A stretch of DNA of 64,000 nucleotides from Neisseria sp. MVDL19-042950 (lineage in GTDB: Bacteria > Pseudomonadota > Gammaproteobacteria > Burkholderiales > Neisseriaceae), in NCBI RefSeq assembly GCF_030504625.1, contig NZ_JAUKWH010000002.1:124001-188000 (forward strand), given 5' to 3'. Below, piece by piece: positions 8,648 to 16,349 of this stretch. The first letter of the stretch is position 1; each line of letters opens with the position of its first letter. A program made the position numbers and the translations under genes. Under the pieces are notes generated by a model, which made no database searches, was not told the origin of the DNA, and was given only the letters and a program-made list of their open reading frames with translations.

Positions 8648-10264
8648 ATGATGCTGCAAAAATGGCTAGAACGGTTATTTGGTAATAATGTTACCGATAT
8701 TGCTGAGAGTCGTATTGATAATTGGCAAGAGTGGACTCAGCCCATCGACACGAATAATCCGGCAGGGAATGATATTACTTATGATGATGATTTTGAAACA
8801 ATTAAAAGTGAATTGGCAAAATTGTCAGGAATAGATAATGCTCTGATTATTACATGTGCCGAGCGGTTGTTAAAGAATAGTGCTAAGGATTTAAGAGTTG
8901 CTGCATATTATGCGTATGCTAATTTGCGGGAGAATGGCCTAAAAGGGTTTTCAGGCGGCCTCGAACTGATTTGTAGCTTGCTCAAAGTGTTTGGACAGGA
9001 GGTTTGGCCAAGAAAACCGGTGCAGAAACGTAGTGCATTAGATTGGCTTGGGAGTGAGAAGGTATTAGATATTTTGTCTAATACTGAGTTAAACAATCAG
9101 CAAGAAATTGAGCATGCATTATCAGCTTTAATTCTGCTGCAAAATCTTTTAATGGAATGGGAAGAAGCGTTTCGTCCTAATCTATTGCCATTATTGCAAA
9201 AATTTGAACAAACTTTAGCTGATTCCGCATATGGGCAGCAAAAAGACACTATTACTACTTCTGAAGTTACTGAGCAGCCAATAGCAGTAAAAGCAGCCGC
9301 GCAATCAGATATACAAGTTACGGCTATTGGTTCTGTTAAGGCCTTGTTGGATCAAACACGTGTCATGGCAGCATATTTACGCCAGCAAGATAATGGATAT
9401 TGGGCTGCGTATAAGATGATTCGTGCGGTACGTTGGGGAGGCTTGAATAGCATCCCTCCTGCTAACGATAGCAAAACACGTTTAAAACCTCCTCGCTCTG
9501 ATTTGCAATCTTCTTTGAAGAGGCTGGTGTTGGAGAAACAATGGCTGGACTTATTAGAGCGTGTGGAAATTGCTTTTTTGGAAGGAGCAAACCACTATTG
9601 GCTGGATCTACAGTATTACGCTTGGCAGGGACAGAAGGCTTTAGGAGGTATGTACGCTACTCAGATAGATTCAGCATTGTATGAGTTGAAAAATTTCTTA
9701 GGGCGTTGTGAAGGATTAATAAATTTAAGCTTTGAAGATGGTAGCCCTTTTGTTTCTGATAATGTCAACGAATGGCTACAGAAACATGTATTGACTCCGG
9801 AATTAGATTTTAATAGTAATTTAGTCGGGATGAGGCCGTCTGAAAACATTTTTAAAGACATGCCTGAGGCCATTTCTTATGAAGAGGAAGCAGCAAAAAT
9901 TGCAGTAGAAACCGGATTAGAAGCCGCCATGTTGTGGTTAGACGGTCAGCCTCAATTACAAACAGGAAAAGCTTATTATAATAAGTTACTTATGATGGCT
10001 AAGCTTGCAGATTCTCAGCAAAAAAGCGATTGGGCTTTGCACTTGTTGGAACAAGTGGCGGCAGGTTTGCAACATTCTACCGTTGATCTATGGGATAAAG
10101 AATTTGCCTTTGAAATTTATAGCATGTTTTATAAGCTGCTGACGGCTAAAACCAAACGAAAAGATATCCAGCAAGATTTATATAAAATACAAGAACAGAT
10201 CAATCAGTTACAAACACGGTTGATGCATATTGATGCTGTTAGGGCATTAAGTATATTTCATTAA
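8648..10264 (+). CDS. tssA: T6SS baseplate/sheath organiser TssA
   Basis: The N-terminal region (about residues 20-140) matches the ImpA_N domain: QPIDTNNPAGNDITYDDDF fits the family's P-x-G-x-D-x-x-Y-D opening. TssA primes tail assembly by contacting baseplate and membrane complex and coordinates sheath and tube growth. The protein has 538 residues; the C-terminal half is helical and would form the oligomeric ring, but I cannot assign a TssA subclass. Three starts are stacked (GTG 8645, ATG 8648, ATG 8651); AGGG at 8637-8640 favours 8648. A complete AG-type DUS lies inside the gene near 9833 and encodes RPSEN, one of only two full DUS noticed within the T6SS genes. Confidence 0.88.
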   Translation: MMLQKWLERLFGNNVTDIAESRIDNWQEWTQPIDTNNPAGNDITYDDDFETIKSELAKLSGIDNALIITCAERLLKNSAKDLRVAAYYAYANLRENGLKGFSGGLELICSLLKVFGQEVWPRKPVQKRSALDWLGSEKVLDILSNTELNNQQEIEHALSALILLQNLLMEWEEAFRPNLLPLLQKFEQTLADSAYGQQKDTITTSEVTEQPIAVKAAAQSDIQVTAIGSVKALLDQTRVMAAYLRQQDNGYWAAYKMIRAVRWGGLNSIPPANDSKTRLKPPRSDLQSSLKRLVLEKQWLDLLERVEIAFLEGANHYWLDLQYYAWQGQKALGGMYATQIDSALYELKNFLGRCEGLINLSFEDGSPFVSDNVNEWLQKHVLTPELDFNSNLVGMRPSENIFKDMPEAISYEEEAAKIAVETGLEAAMLWLDGQPQLQTGKAYYNKLLMMAKLADSQQKSDWALHLLEQVAAGLQHSTVDLWDKEFAFEIYSMFYKLLTAKTKRKDIQQDLYKIQEQINQLQTRLMHIDAVRALSIFH

Positions 10265-10285
10265 ATATTAAATACTGAGAATAAA

Positions 10286-12058
10286 ATGTCAGCAGACCCT
10301 ACATTACGTTATTTCGAAGAGGAGATGCGTTATCTCAAAGAGGCAGGATTAGAATTTGCACGGGTTTACCCTGATAGGGCCGCTTTATTAAATTTAGATA
10401 GAGTGGGAACAAGAGATCCTTATGTAGAGCGTTTATTTGAAGGCTTTGCATTTTTGACCGGTCGCATTCAACAAAAATTAGAAGATGATTTGCCTGAACT
10501 CACAGAGAGTTTAGTTAATATGTTGTGGCCGCATTATCTAAGAATGATTCCTTCTCTAACGATATTGGAAATTCAGCCCGATGGAAATGCTTTGCAAAGT
10601 AATCAAAGAATTGAGAAAGGGCTGTTGGTTCAATCAGAAAAAGTTAGTTTGAATGATCGTCAATCCCGTTGCATTTATCGTACAACAAGCGACGTGGAAA
10701 TTATGCCTCTCAAATTAACGGGAACCATGTTGGATTATGATTCAGTGGGGCGTAGCATTATTCGTTTGAAATTTCACATTGAGAAACAAGCTCAAAGAGC
10801 CAGTTTGGATTTATCTAATTTGCGTTTGTTTATTTCCGCGGATGAGCCCGTTGCTTTTGCTTTAAGGCATTCGTTATTGCATGACTCGGTTGCTATTCAA
10901 GTTAATGCTGGAAATGGAATTGTTAATACAACGAAAATATGGTTGGAAGCCGTTGGGTTTTCTCATCATGACCGACTGTGGGACAAAGCAAACAACAGCT
11001 TTGACGGATATCAGCTTTTATTAGAGTATTTTTGTTTTAAACAAAAGTTCTTTTTTATTGATTTAAAGGGTTTGAATATTCAATACTTACCTGAAGATAT
11101 TGATGATTTTGAAGTAGATATTACATTAAACCGAAATTATCCTATAGATTTGAAATTTGGTTTTGATGCTCTAAAGCTTTATTGCACACCCGCTATAAAT
11201 TTGTTTGATATGGAGGCGGAGCCGGTTCGAGTCGATCATAGAACCTATGAGTATCCTGTAAAGCCTTTGTTACATGACGGAATGCAGGTGGAAATTTATT
11301 CGGTAGAAGAAGTTGAAGCATTTAATCATGATAATGGCCAACGTTATCGTTATGTTCCTTTCTCTTCTTTTCAGCATCGTGGCGGTTTGATGAAGCATGA
11401 AGCTCCCGAACGTTATTTTCATACAAAAGTAAAAAAAGGAGTAACAGGCAGACATGAAACTTGGCTCATGTTGGGAGGAATATATTGGGATAAACAACAA
11501 GTATTGCCCTTGGAAACATTGTCATTAAAGGTTGTAGGTACTAATGGTATGTTGCCGCGGAAAACATTACGTGAAACCCAGATATGTGATTACAACACAG
11601 GGGAGCCTAATGTTACAGTTGTCCGCAATCTTTCAACCCCCACTTTATCTTGTTATCCGCCAACAGAAGATCGGTTTCAGTGGCGTATTCTTTCTCATCT
11701 GGCTCCTAATTATTTATCCTTATTAAACAAGGACAGCTTAAAAGGCGCTCTGGCTATTTATGATTGGACCGAAGATGAACTGAATAAACGTAAATTAAAC
11801 GGGATTATGGATGTATCCCATCAGCCGATACAAAGGGTTGAAAAAGGAGCAGTACATAGAGGAGTACATATCACCGTAACATTGGATTCTGATGCATATG
11901 CAGGAGAGGCCGAAATTTGTTTATTTGGTGAATTGTTGAATCATTTTTTTGGCATGTATGCAGATTTAAATTTATTCACGCGATTAAGTATTATTTCTTT
12001 ACCGTCAGGTAAGAGATATACATGGAAAGATAGTAAATCTACAGTTGTTCCTTTTTAA
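10286..12058 (+). CDS. tssF: T6SS baseplate subunit TssF (ImpG/VasA)
   Basis: TssF is a wedge component of the T6SS baseplate, acting with TssG, TssE and TssK around the VgrG hub. The N-terminus is diagnostic: RYFEEEMRYLKEAG, then FAFLTGRIQQKLEDDLPEL and LVNMLWPHYLRMIPS. The C-terminal EICLFGELLNHFFGMYADLN also fits. Its 590 residues are the normal family length. It starts 21 bases after tssA with a weak ribosome site (CTGAGAATAAA), which suggests translational coupling. The sequence is intact and A+T-rich. Confidence 0.95.
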   Translation: MSADPTLRYFEEEMRYLKEAGLEFARVYPDRAALLNLDRVGTRDPYVERLFEGFAFLTGRIQQKLEDDLPELTESLVNMLWPHYLRMIPSLTILEIQPDGNALQSNQRIEKGLLVQSEKVSLNDRQSRCIYRTTSDVEIMPLKLTGTMLDYDSVGRSIIRLKFHIEKQAQRASLDLSNLRLFISADEPVAFALRHSLLHDSVAIQVNAGNGIVNTTKIWLEAVGFSHHDRLWDKANNSFDGYQLLLEYFCFKQKFFFIDLKGLNIQYLPEDIDDFEVDITLNRNYPIDLKFGFDALKLYCTPAINLFDMEAEPVRVDHRTYEYPVKPLLHDGMQVEIYSVEEVEAFNHDNGQRYRYVPFSSFQHRGGLMKHEAPERYFHTKVKKGVTGRHETWLMLGGIYWDKQQVLPLETLSLKVVGTNGMLPRKTLRETQICDYNTGEPNVTVVRNLSTPTLSCYPPTEDRFQWRILSHLAPNYLSLLNKDSLKGALAIYDWTEDELNKRKLNGIMDVSHQPIQRVEKGAVHRGVHITVTLDSDAYAGEAEICLFGELLNHFFGMYADLNLFTRLSIISLPSGKRYTWKDSKSTVVPF

Positions 12059-12128
12059 AAAAAGTCTAATTAAGTGTTAGAGAAATGACAGATCAATTCG
12101 AAAGTATAAATATCTGCTGTATCAATAT

Positions 12129-13262
12129 ATGAGCAAACAAAAGAACGATTACCGAGTAGTTTTAGAGACGGCAAACTTAGGATTAGAGGATAATAAACCT
12201 GTTAAAAGCCCATCTCCATGGGCTGTACCTAGAAACAATTCCAATATCCAGTATAGAGCAGATGATAATGATATTTTCAGTACCGATTTTGGAAAATATA
12301 TTAGTAATCATGCAGGATTAATAAATTATTTTCAGTTCTGCCGTATTTTAGAAGCTCTATTAAGCCATGATCCAGATAGTAGTTTACGTGATCTTGTACG
12401 GTTTAGAAGAGTTAAAGCACTATCGTTTCCAGCAGGGGAAATTGCTTCGGTTAAAAGAGAAGATATCTCAAAATTATCTTCAGTAAGAACAACATTTTTA
12501 GGCTTATATGGTGTCGATTCAGTATTGCCTGATTATTTTTTGAACGATATTGCAACAAACAAAGAAGGATCCGATAGTCTTGCTGCATTTTTAGATATTT
12601 TTAATCATCGGATCAGCGAGTTATTTTATCAGGCGTGGCGTAAATACCGATATCCTTTTCAATTTGTTTCCGGTGGAGGAGATAGGTTATCAATCTCATT
12701 GCTTCATCTTATTGGGCAGTTAGTTGAACGAAACGGAGCAGGAGCACAGGAAAAATTATTACATCCTTTGCTGGATAGTAAAATATTAGGATTGCTTAGT
12801 ATTTTTCATCAACGAACCCGTACGGCAGAAGGAGTTAAAAGTATTGTGCAATATTTAAGCCCGAATGCTGAAGTTAAGGTTTCTGAATTCCAAACGCAAT
12901 GGATATATTTGAGTGATAAAGGGAAGTTAGGTAAGGGTAATTTACGATTAAATAATGGAAGTACAGTATTGGGAAATAGAATTAAAGATAATAGCCATCT
13001 CATTCATATTGATATTTTCCCTGATACTTTTGAATCTGCACAAGAATTGTTGCCGAATCAATTATTATATGTAAAACTCATAAATATGCTTAAGGTATAT
13101 TTAGGGTATAAGACGGATGCGTTTATTTATCTTAATTTGAAGAAGAGTTGGATTCCGCAAACTAAATTAAAGTCGAATCAGATGCTTGGAATTAATACGG
13201 GATTGGGAAAAGGGGTACAAGATAAGCGTATCAAGATTGGCAATTATTCATATTCTATATAA
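12129..13262 (+). CDS. tssG: T6SS baseplate subunit TssG (ImpH/VasB)
   Basis: TssG pairs with TssF in the baseplate wedge (one TssG to two TssF in studied systems). This 377-residue protein has the family's features: an N-terminal FFQFCRILE-like segment (here YFQFCRILEALL), VRFRRVKALSFPAGEI, and a later NDIATNKEGSDSLAAFLDIFNHRISELFYQAWRKY region typical of ImpH. It comes after tssF with a 70-base gap containing no obvious terminator or strong ribosome site. Slightly longer than many homologues; the ATG at 12129 is the first plausible start. Confidence 0.93.
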   Translation: MSKQKNDYRVVLETANLGLEDNKPVKSPSPWAVPRNNSNIQYRADDNDIFSTDFGKYISNHAGLINYFQFCRILEALLSHDPDSSLRDLVRFRRVKALSFPAGEIASVKREDISKLSSVRTTFLGLYGVDSVLPDYFLNDIATNKEGSDSLAAFLDIFNHRISELFYQAWRKYRYPFQFVSGGGDRLSISLLHLIGQLVERNGAGAQEKLLHPLLDSKILGLLSIFHQRTRTAEGVKSIVQYLSPNAEVKVSEFQTQWIYLSDKGKLGKGNLRLNNGSTVLGNRIKDNSHLIHIDIFPDTFESAQELLPNQLLYVKLINMLKVYLGYKTDAFIYLNLKKSWIPQTKLKSNQMLGINTGLGKGVQDKRIKIGNYSYSI

Positions 13263-13298
13263 ATATTTAATAATGCCGTTGAATAAACAGGGATTACT

Positions 13299-13868
13299 AT
13301 GAAACTAGAAAAAACAGCAAAAAAATATATGAAAACAGTCTTAATTACTTTTCCACTTTTGGCAGTAAGCAGTTGCGGGGCTTGGCAAAATGTTAAGGAT
13401 GGTACCGTTGAAACTTCACGTAGTATTTTCTATGCCAAACAAAAAGTACTGAAACTGGATTTAATTGCCAATAACGGTTTAAATCAAAATGAAAGAGGCC
13501 AGTCTTTATCAACAGTGGTAAGAATATATCAATTAAAGAACAGTAAAAACTTCGAAGTAGCTTCTTATCAGGATTTATTAAAACAAGACAATAACTTATT
13601 GTCAGGAGATTTGTTGGAAAGTAAGCAGTTAATTATTCGACCGGGAGAAACCGTTGGCGTATATGAAAAATATCATAAAGATGCCTCTTATATCGGCATT
13701 GTGGCATTTTTCAGCCGGGCGGATGATGAGCAATCTTGGAAATTGTTAATTCCTAAAAAATTACTATCGAACAGCAAGCCTTTACCCGTGGATTTAGTCA
13801 ATAAAACAATTCGATTACAAGGGCAAGTACAAACTCAAAATAAAAATCAAGAAGATTCTGAGTACTAA
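13299..13868 (+). CDS. tssJ: T6SS outer-membrane lipoprotein TssJ
   Basis: TssJ anchors the T6SS membrane complex to the outer membrane and binds the periplasmic end of TssM. This 189-residue protein has an N-terminal signal of the lipoprotein type with lipobox AVSSC, the lipidated cysteine being residue 26 (followed by Gly, so outer-membrane sorting is expected). The mature part has the TssJ beta-sandwich pattern: LSTVVRIYQLKNSKNF, an insertion loop, then RPGETVGVYEKYHKDASYIGIVAFFS. AGGG lies six bases before the ATG at 13299. tssE begins three bases after its stop, so the two are translated together. Confidence 0.9.
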   Translation: MKLEKTAKKYMKTVLITFPLLAVSSCGAWQNVKDGTVETSRSIFYAKQKVLKLDLIANNGLNQNERGQSLSTVVRIYQLKNSKNFEVASYQDLLKQDNNLLSGDLLESKQLIIRPGETVGVYEKYHKDASYIGIVAFFSRADDEQSWKLLIPKKLLSNSKPLPVDLVNKTIRLQGQVQTQNKNQEDSEY

Positions 13869-13871
13869 CTT

Positions 13872-14285
13872 ATGGAGGCTGCATTATATGAAAAGCTGAC
13901 AGGTTGCTATTCAGACGGCCTGGCTATTGAGGAGCTTCCTGACAGTTTGCAATTGATAAAGAGTGTTTTAGACAACATCCAACGGATTTTAAACAGTCGT
14001 AGTGGAGCTTTGAAACACTTGCCCGATTATGGCATTCCTGACTTAAGCATGGTGTATAAAAATTTGCCTTCAAGTGCAAATGATTTACGGAGCCATATGC
14101 GTAAAACATTGTTGCGCTATGAGCCAAGATTGACCGGTTTGGATATTCAACTAACTGAATCTAAAGATAATATTATGATTTTATGTTATCGGCTTGAATG
14201 CAGTATTGCTCAAGCTGGTTCTGTAATCGTAGATACTTATTTCATGCCTGATGGCGTAGTTGATGTAAGAAAAAGCAAAATTTAA
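13872..14285 (+). CDS. tssE: T6SS baseplate protein TssE (gp25-like)
   Basis: TssE is the small gp25/GPW-family baseplate protein that starts sheath polymerisation. This 137-residue protein has the expected core: LIKSVLDNIQRILNSRSGA, LPDYGIPDLS and LRKTLLRYEPRL-type segments (here MRKTLLRYEPRLTGL). It begins three bases after tssJ. A DUS lies inside near 13911 and encodes YSDGLAI, showing that this gene has been in a DUS-rich genome long enough to gain or keep one. Intact, normal length. Confidence 0.92.
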   Translation: MEAALYEKLTGCYSDGLAIEELPDSLQLIKSVLDNIQRILNSRSGALKHLPDYGIPDLSMVYKNLPSSANDLRSHMRKTLLRYEPRLTGLDIQLTESKDNIMILCYRLECSIAQAGSVIVDTYFMPDGVVDVRKSKI

Positions 14286-14302
14286 TTATCATCAATATTC
14301 GG

Positions 14303-15265
14303 ATGAAAGAAAAAATTATGAAATATTATTTTTTCGGCGGTGTGCTTTTATTATGTAGCGCAGTAACGTTAAGTGCTCCTGTATTTAGTGAAAATACAAA
14401 CAAACACAAACAAGATGGTTATTTCCCCGGAATGCTTATTGTTAAAAATGAATATGTCCGCCTTCAAGACTGCACCCGCCGTTCTGAATATATTTTGCTG
14501 CCATCAGGAAAATATGGTTATGAAGCAATGGCGGAGCTTATTAGTGTCCGCAAAAATACACCTATTGATGTTCCGGTTAGTGTCGGATTGAAAGGTGAAG
14601 TAGAGTATACCCCTGAGAACGAACCGACTGAAAATTTCTTGATTACCGATATTGCTTTTATAAAACAAGGTGAAAGCTGCTATATTGAAATGAAGCCACA
14701 GCAGAGCGAGTTGTCAAAATCAAGTGACAGCCGTGATGGTTTGCATGTTTCTGAATCTGGGCAGCAGAAAAGTGGCTTTACTACTCCTAAAACCGATTCG
14801 TCTGACACAGAAGAAAAGGCCGGTATAGGTATAGAAGAAAAAAATAAAGCTGTTTCTTCTTCTGCAACTCAATTGAAGGAAGAGTCTTTACCTAAATTTG
14901 AAGAGCAAGAGCCAAAAGCACAAAAAAATCAATCTATTTCTTCAAGTCAAAACTTACATTCTGAAGCAATAAAAGAGAGTGCTTCTTTTGCTCCCACGCC
15001 AGAAGCAACAGCGGCAGCAGAAAAAACTGTAGAGAGTTCGACAGAATCAACAACGTTAAAAAATGATGATATTCCCACTAAAAACAGAAATGTTATTACT
15101 GAAAAAGAAAAACGTAAGCCAATATCTTTAAGCATTCCACAGAAGCGTAGTTCTTTGACGGCAAACACTCTTATAGAAAATCCTTCTGCGCCAACACAAA
15201 ATGTTGCTGCTATTTCCAATCAAAATGACGTGGAAAAAGTAACAGAGCAGAAAGCTGCCGAGTAA
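14303..15265 (+). CDS. Exported unknown protein at the end of the T6SS block
   Basis: I do not recognise this 320-residue protein. A signal peptide (hydrophobic run YFFGGVLLLCSAVTLSA) suggests export. The next 100 residues form a compact domain with two cysteines (QDCTRR and ESCYIEMK) and a pattern FPGMLIV...EYVRLQDCTRRSEYIL that recalls the OB-fold C-terminal part of NlpE-like envelope proteins; this is a weak pattern match only. From about residue 135 to the end the protein is low-complexity, rich in Ser, Glu, Lys, Thr and Pro, probably disordered. Starts at 14303 and 14318 are both possible (MKEKIMKYYFF); neither has a strong ribosome site. It follows tssE by 17 bases in the same unit, so a periplasmic T6SS accessory is a guess from position. 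Confidence 0.6.
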   Translation: MKEKIMKYYFFGGVLLLCSAVTLSAPVFSENTNKHKQDGYFPGMLIVKNEYVRLQDCTRRSEYILLPSGKYGYEAMAELISVRKNTPIDVPVSVGLKGEVEYTPENEPTENFLITDIAFIKQGESCYIEMKPQQSELSKSSDSRDGLHVSESGQQKSGFTTPKTDSSDTEEKAGIGIEEKNKAVSSSATQLKEESLPKFEEQEPKAQKNQSISSSQNLHSEAIKESASFAPTPEATAAAEKTVESSTESTTLKNDDIPTKNRNVITEKEKRKPISLSIPQKRSSLTANTLIENPSAPTQNVAAISNQNDVEKVTEQKAAE

Positions 15266-15345
15266 AATTTAGCGTGTTTTCAGTTCAATTATGAAGTAGA
15301 TACATGAATTGCGTAATCGATTATCCAACCGAAAGATGATAGGCC

Positions 15346-15524
15346 GAGACCTTTGCAATAACATACGTTACTAAAATATTCTGCCAAATAAAATTGCCGA
15401 AATGAAAAACGTCTTAAATTTGCTTACAAAATTAAGCAGATTTAAGATGTTTTTAATCGGTATGGACTGTTAAAAGCAATATTATGTGTTAAATATCATT
15501 AATTAAATATTTTGCAAAGGTCTC
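15346..15524. mobile_element. 179-bp MITE-like element inserted in a DUS
   Basis: The ends are inverted repeats GAGACCTTTGCAA and its complement, like the termini I remember for neisserial insertion sequences of the IS1106/IS5 type. There is no transposase. The middle holds a 20-bp near-perfect inverted repeat (15407-15426 with 15433-15452, two mismatches). AGGCC flanks both ends (15341-15345 and 15525-15529), and the right copy continues as a full DUS, so a DUS seems to have been the target with a 5-bp duplication. Confidence 0.65.
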
Positions 15525-15570
15525 AGGCCGTCTGAAAAAGTTGATTGGATTGAATAAAGATAATGTTTCA

Positions 15571-15605
15571 AAAAAGGTACCTGATTGTAGGTACCTTTTA
15601 TTTTG
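15571..15605 (+). terminator. Rho-independent terminator after the T6SS block
   Basis: AAAAGGTACCT pairs with AGGTACCTTTT around a six-base loop and is followed by T-rich sequence. It is the first strong + strand terminator after the T6SS genes; the MITE lies between. Confidence 0.75.
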
Positions 15606-15690
15606 GAATTTATATTTTGACGAAGCTATGAAAAATTGAATGATAACCTGATGCCAAATTATTTAGCATTCAAATATTTAAGAGTGCATT

Positions 15691-15897
15691 TTATTTTTTC
15701 CTCTTCTTATCCTCTTCTTTTTCTTCGTCGTCTCCATCAGGAATGGCCGCCCGCACTACCGCTCCGGTGCCTTTTACGGCTACCTTACCGACGGTTAATA
15801 CCGTAGTAGCGGCTAAATCTGCAGCGGCGGCAACTACACAGCCATTGAGCAGGGCGCATGAAATAGCAATAGATATTAATCGGATAAACAGCTTCAT
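15691..15897 (-). CDS. Small lipoprotein of unknown function
   Basis: This 68-residue protein has a lipoprotein signal with lipobox LLNGC (cysteine 20), followed by VVAAAADLAATTVLTVGKVAVKGTGAVVRAAIPDG and an acidic-then-basic tail (DDEEKEEDKKRKK). Small lipoproteins with the VKGTGAVV stretch occur in several Neisseria and Acinetobacter genomes; their role is unknown. The ATG has AAAGG about ten bases upstream and comes 14 bases after the stop of the preceding gene on the same strand, so the two form an operon. The hydrophobic Ala/Val stretch may insert in or lie on the outer membrane. Confidence 0.75.
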   Translation of the reverse strand: MKLFIRLISIAISCALLNGCVVAAAADLAATTVLTVGKVAVKGTGAVVRAAIPDGDDEEKEEDKKRKK

Positions 15898-15911
15898 TTT
15901 AGTAGTCGCCT

Positions 15912-16220
15912 TTAGTGTTCATGATTTTTGTTACATGCGGCAAGCCAAGCATCGTCGTCGCCGTCGAACTCTTCCACTTCGTCAAATTCGCCGTTTTCCG
16001 CAAGTGCCGCCAATTCTTCCAAATCGTGCGCACCTTCCACCCAAAAACAGGGAATGTCCGGCGGCGTATCCGGCGCGAGAACGGCGGCCAAGCCTTCATG
16101 CCATGCCAGCCAGTAGCCGTTGGCCGTCTGAACAAATTGTGCGTCGGGGTGGATGCTTTCGCCTTCGGTGTTGACCAGCATACGTTCGGCGATTTCCGTT
16201 TGAAAGGGCAATATTTTCAT
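15912..16220 (-). CDS. Conserved-looking small acidic protein, unknown
   Basis: I do not recognise the family of this 102-residue cytoplasmic protein. It is acidic, with a C-terminal ENGEFDEVEEFDGDDDAWL stretch and a WLAWHEGLAAVLAP segment in the middle; no signal peptide or catalytic motif. It is preferred over the overlapping frame 15899-16135 because it starts next to a promoter-like -10 box, has normal composition and is followed at 14 bases by the lipoprotein gene. It is divergent from uvrB and shares the palindromic promoter region with it. A DUS-like CCGTCTGAAC lies inside, near 16123. Confidence 0.65.
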   Translation of the reverse strand: MKILPFQTEIAERMLVNTEGESIHPDAQFVQTANGYWLAWHEGLAAVLAPDTPPDIPCFWVEGAHDLEELAALAENGEFDEVEEFDGDDDAWLAACNKNHEH

Positions 16221-16250
16221 TGTGAGATCCGTTAAGGTTTGGAAATAGCA

Positions 16251-16316
16251 AGCATTATAACAAAGGCCGTCTGAAAACGAGGCAGCAGCTTTTCAGACGG
16301 CCTTTGTTATAATGCT
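16251..16316. promoter_or_regulatory. Perfect 27-bp inverted repeat: DUS pair plus two outward extended -10 boxes
   Basis: The left arm (16251-16277) and right arm (16290-16316) are exact complements around a 12-base centre. Each arm contains a full AG-type DUS and, nearer the outside, TGTTATAAT: on the + strand at 16305-16313 facing uvrB, on the - strand at 16254-16262 facing the small acidic gene. Both are perfect extended -10 boxes; no -35 is evident. It therefore looks like a symmetrical divergent promoter built on a DUS palindrome. Confidence 0.65.
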
Positions 16317-16349
16317 ATGTTTCTGTTTTTAATAAAGCCGGGCCGCATC

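Noticed and set aside
15899-16135. 78-codon - strand frame overlapping the small acidic gene
   Set aside because: The 15912-16220 frame has a better start, promoter and operon spacing.
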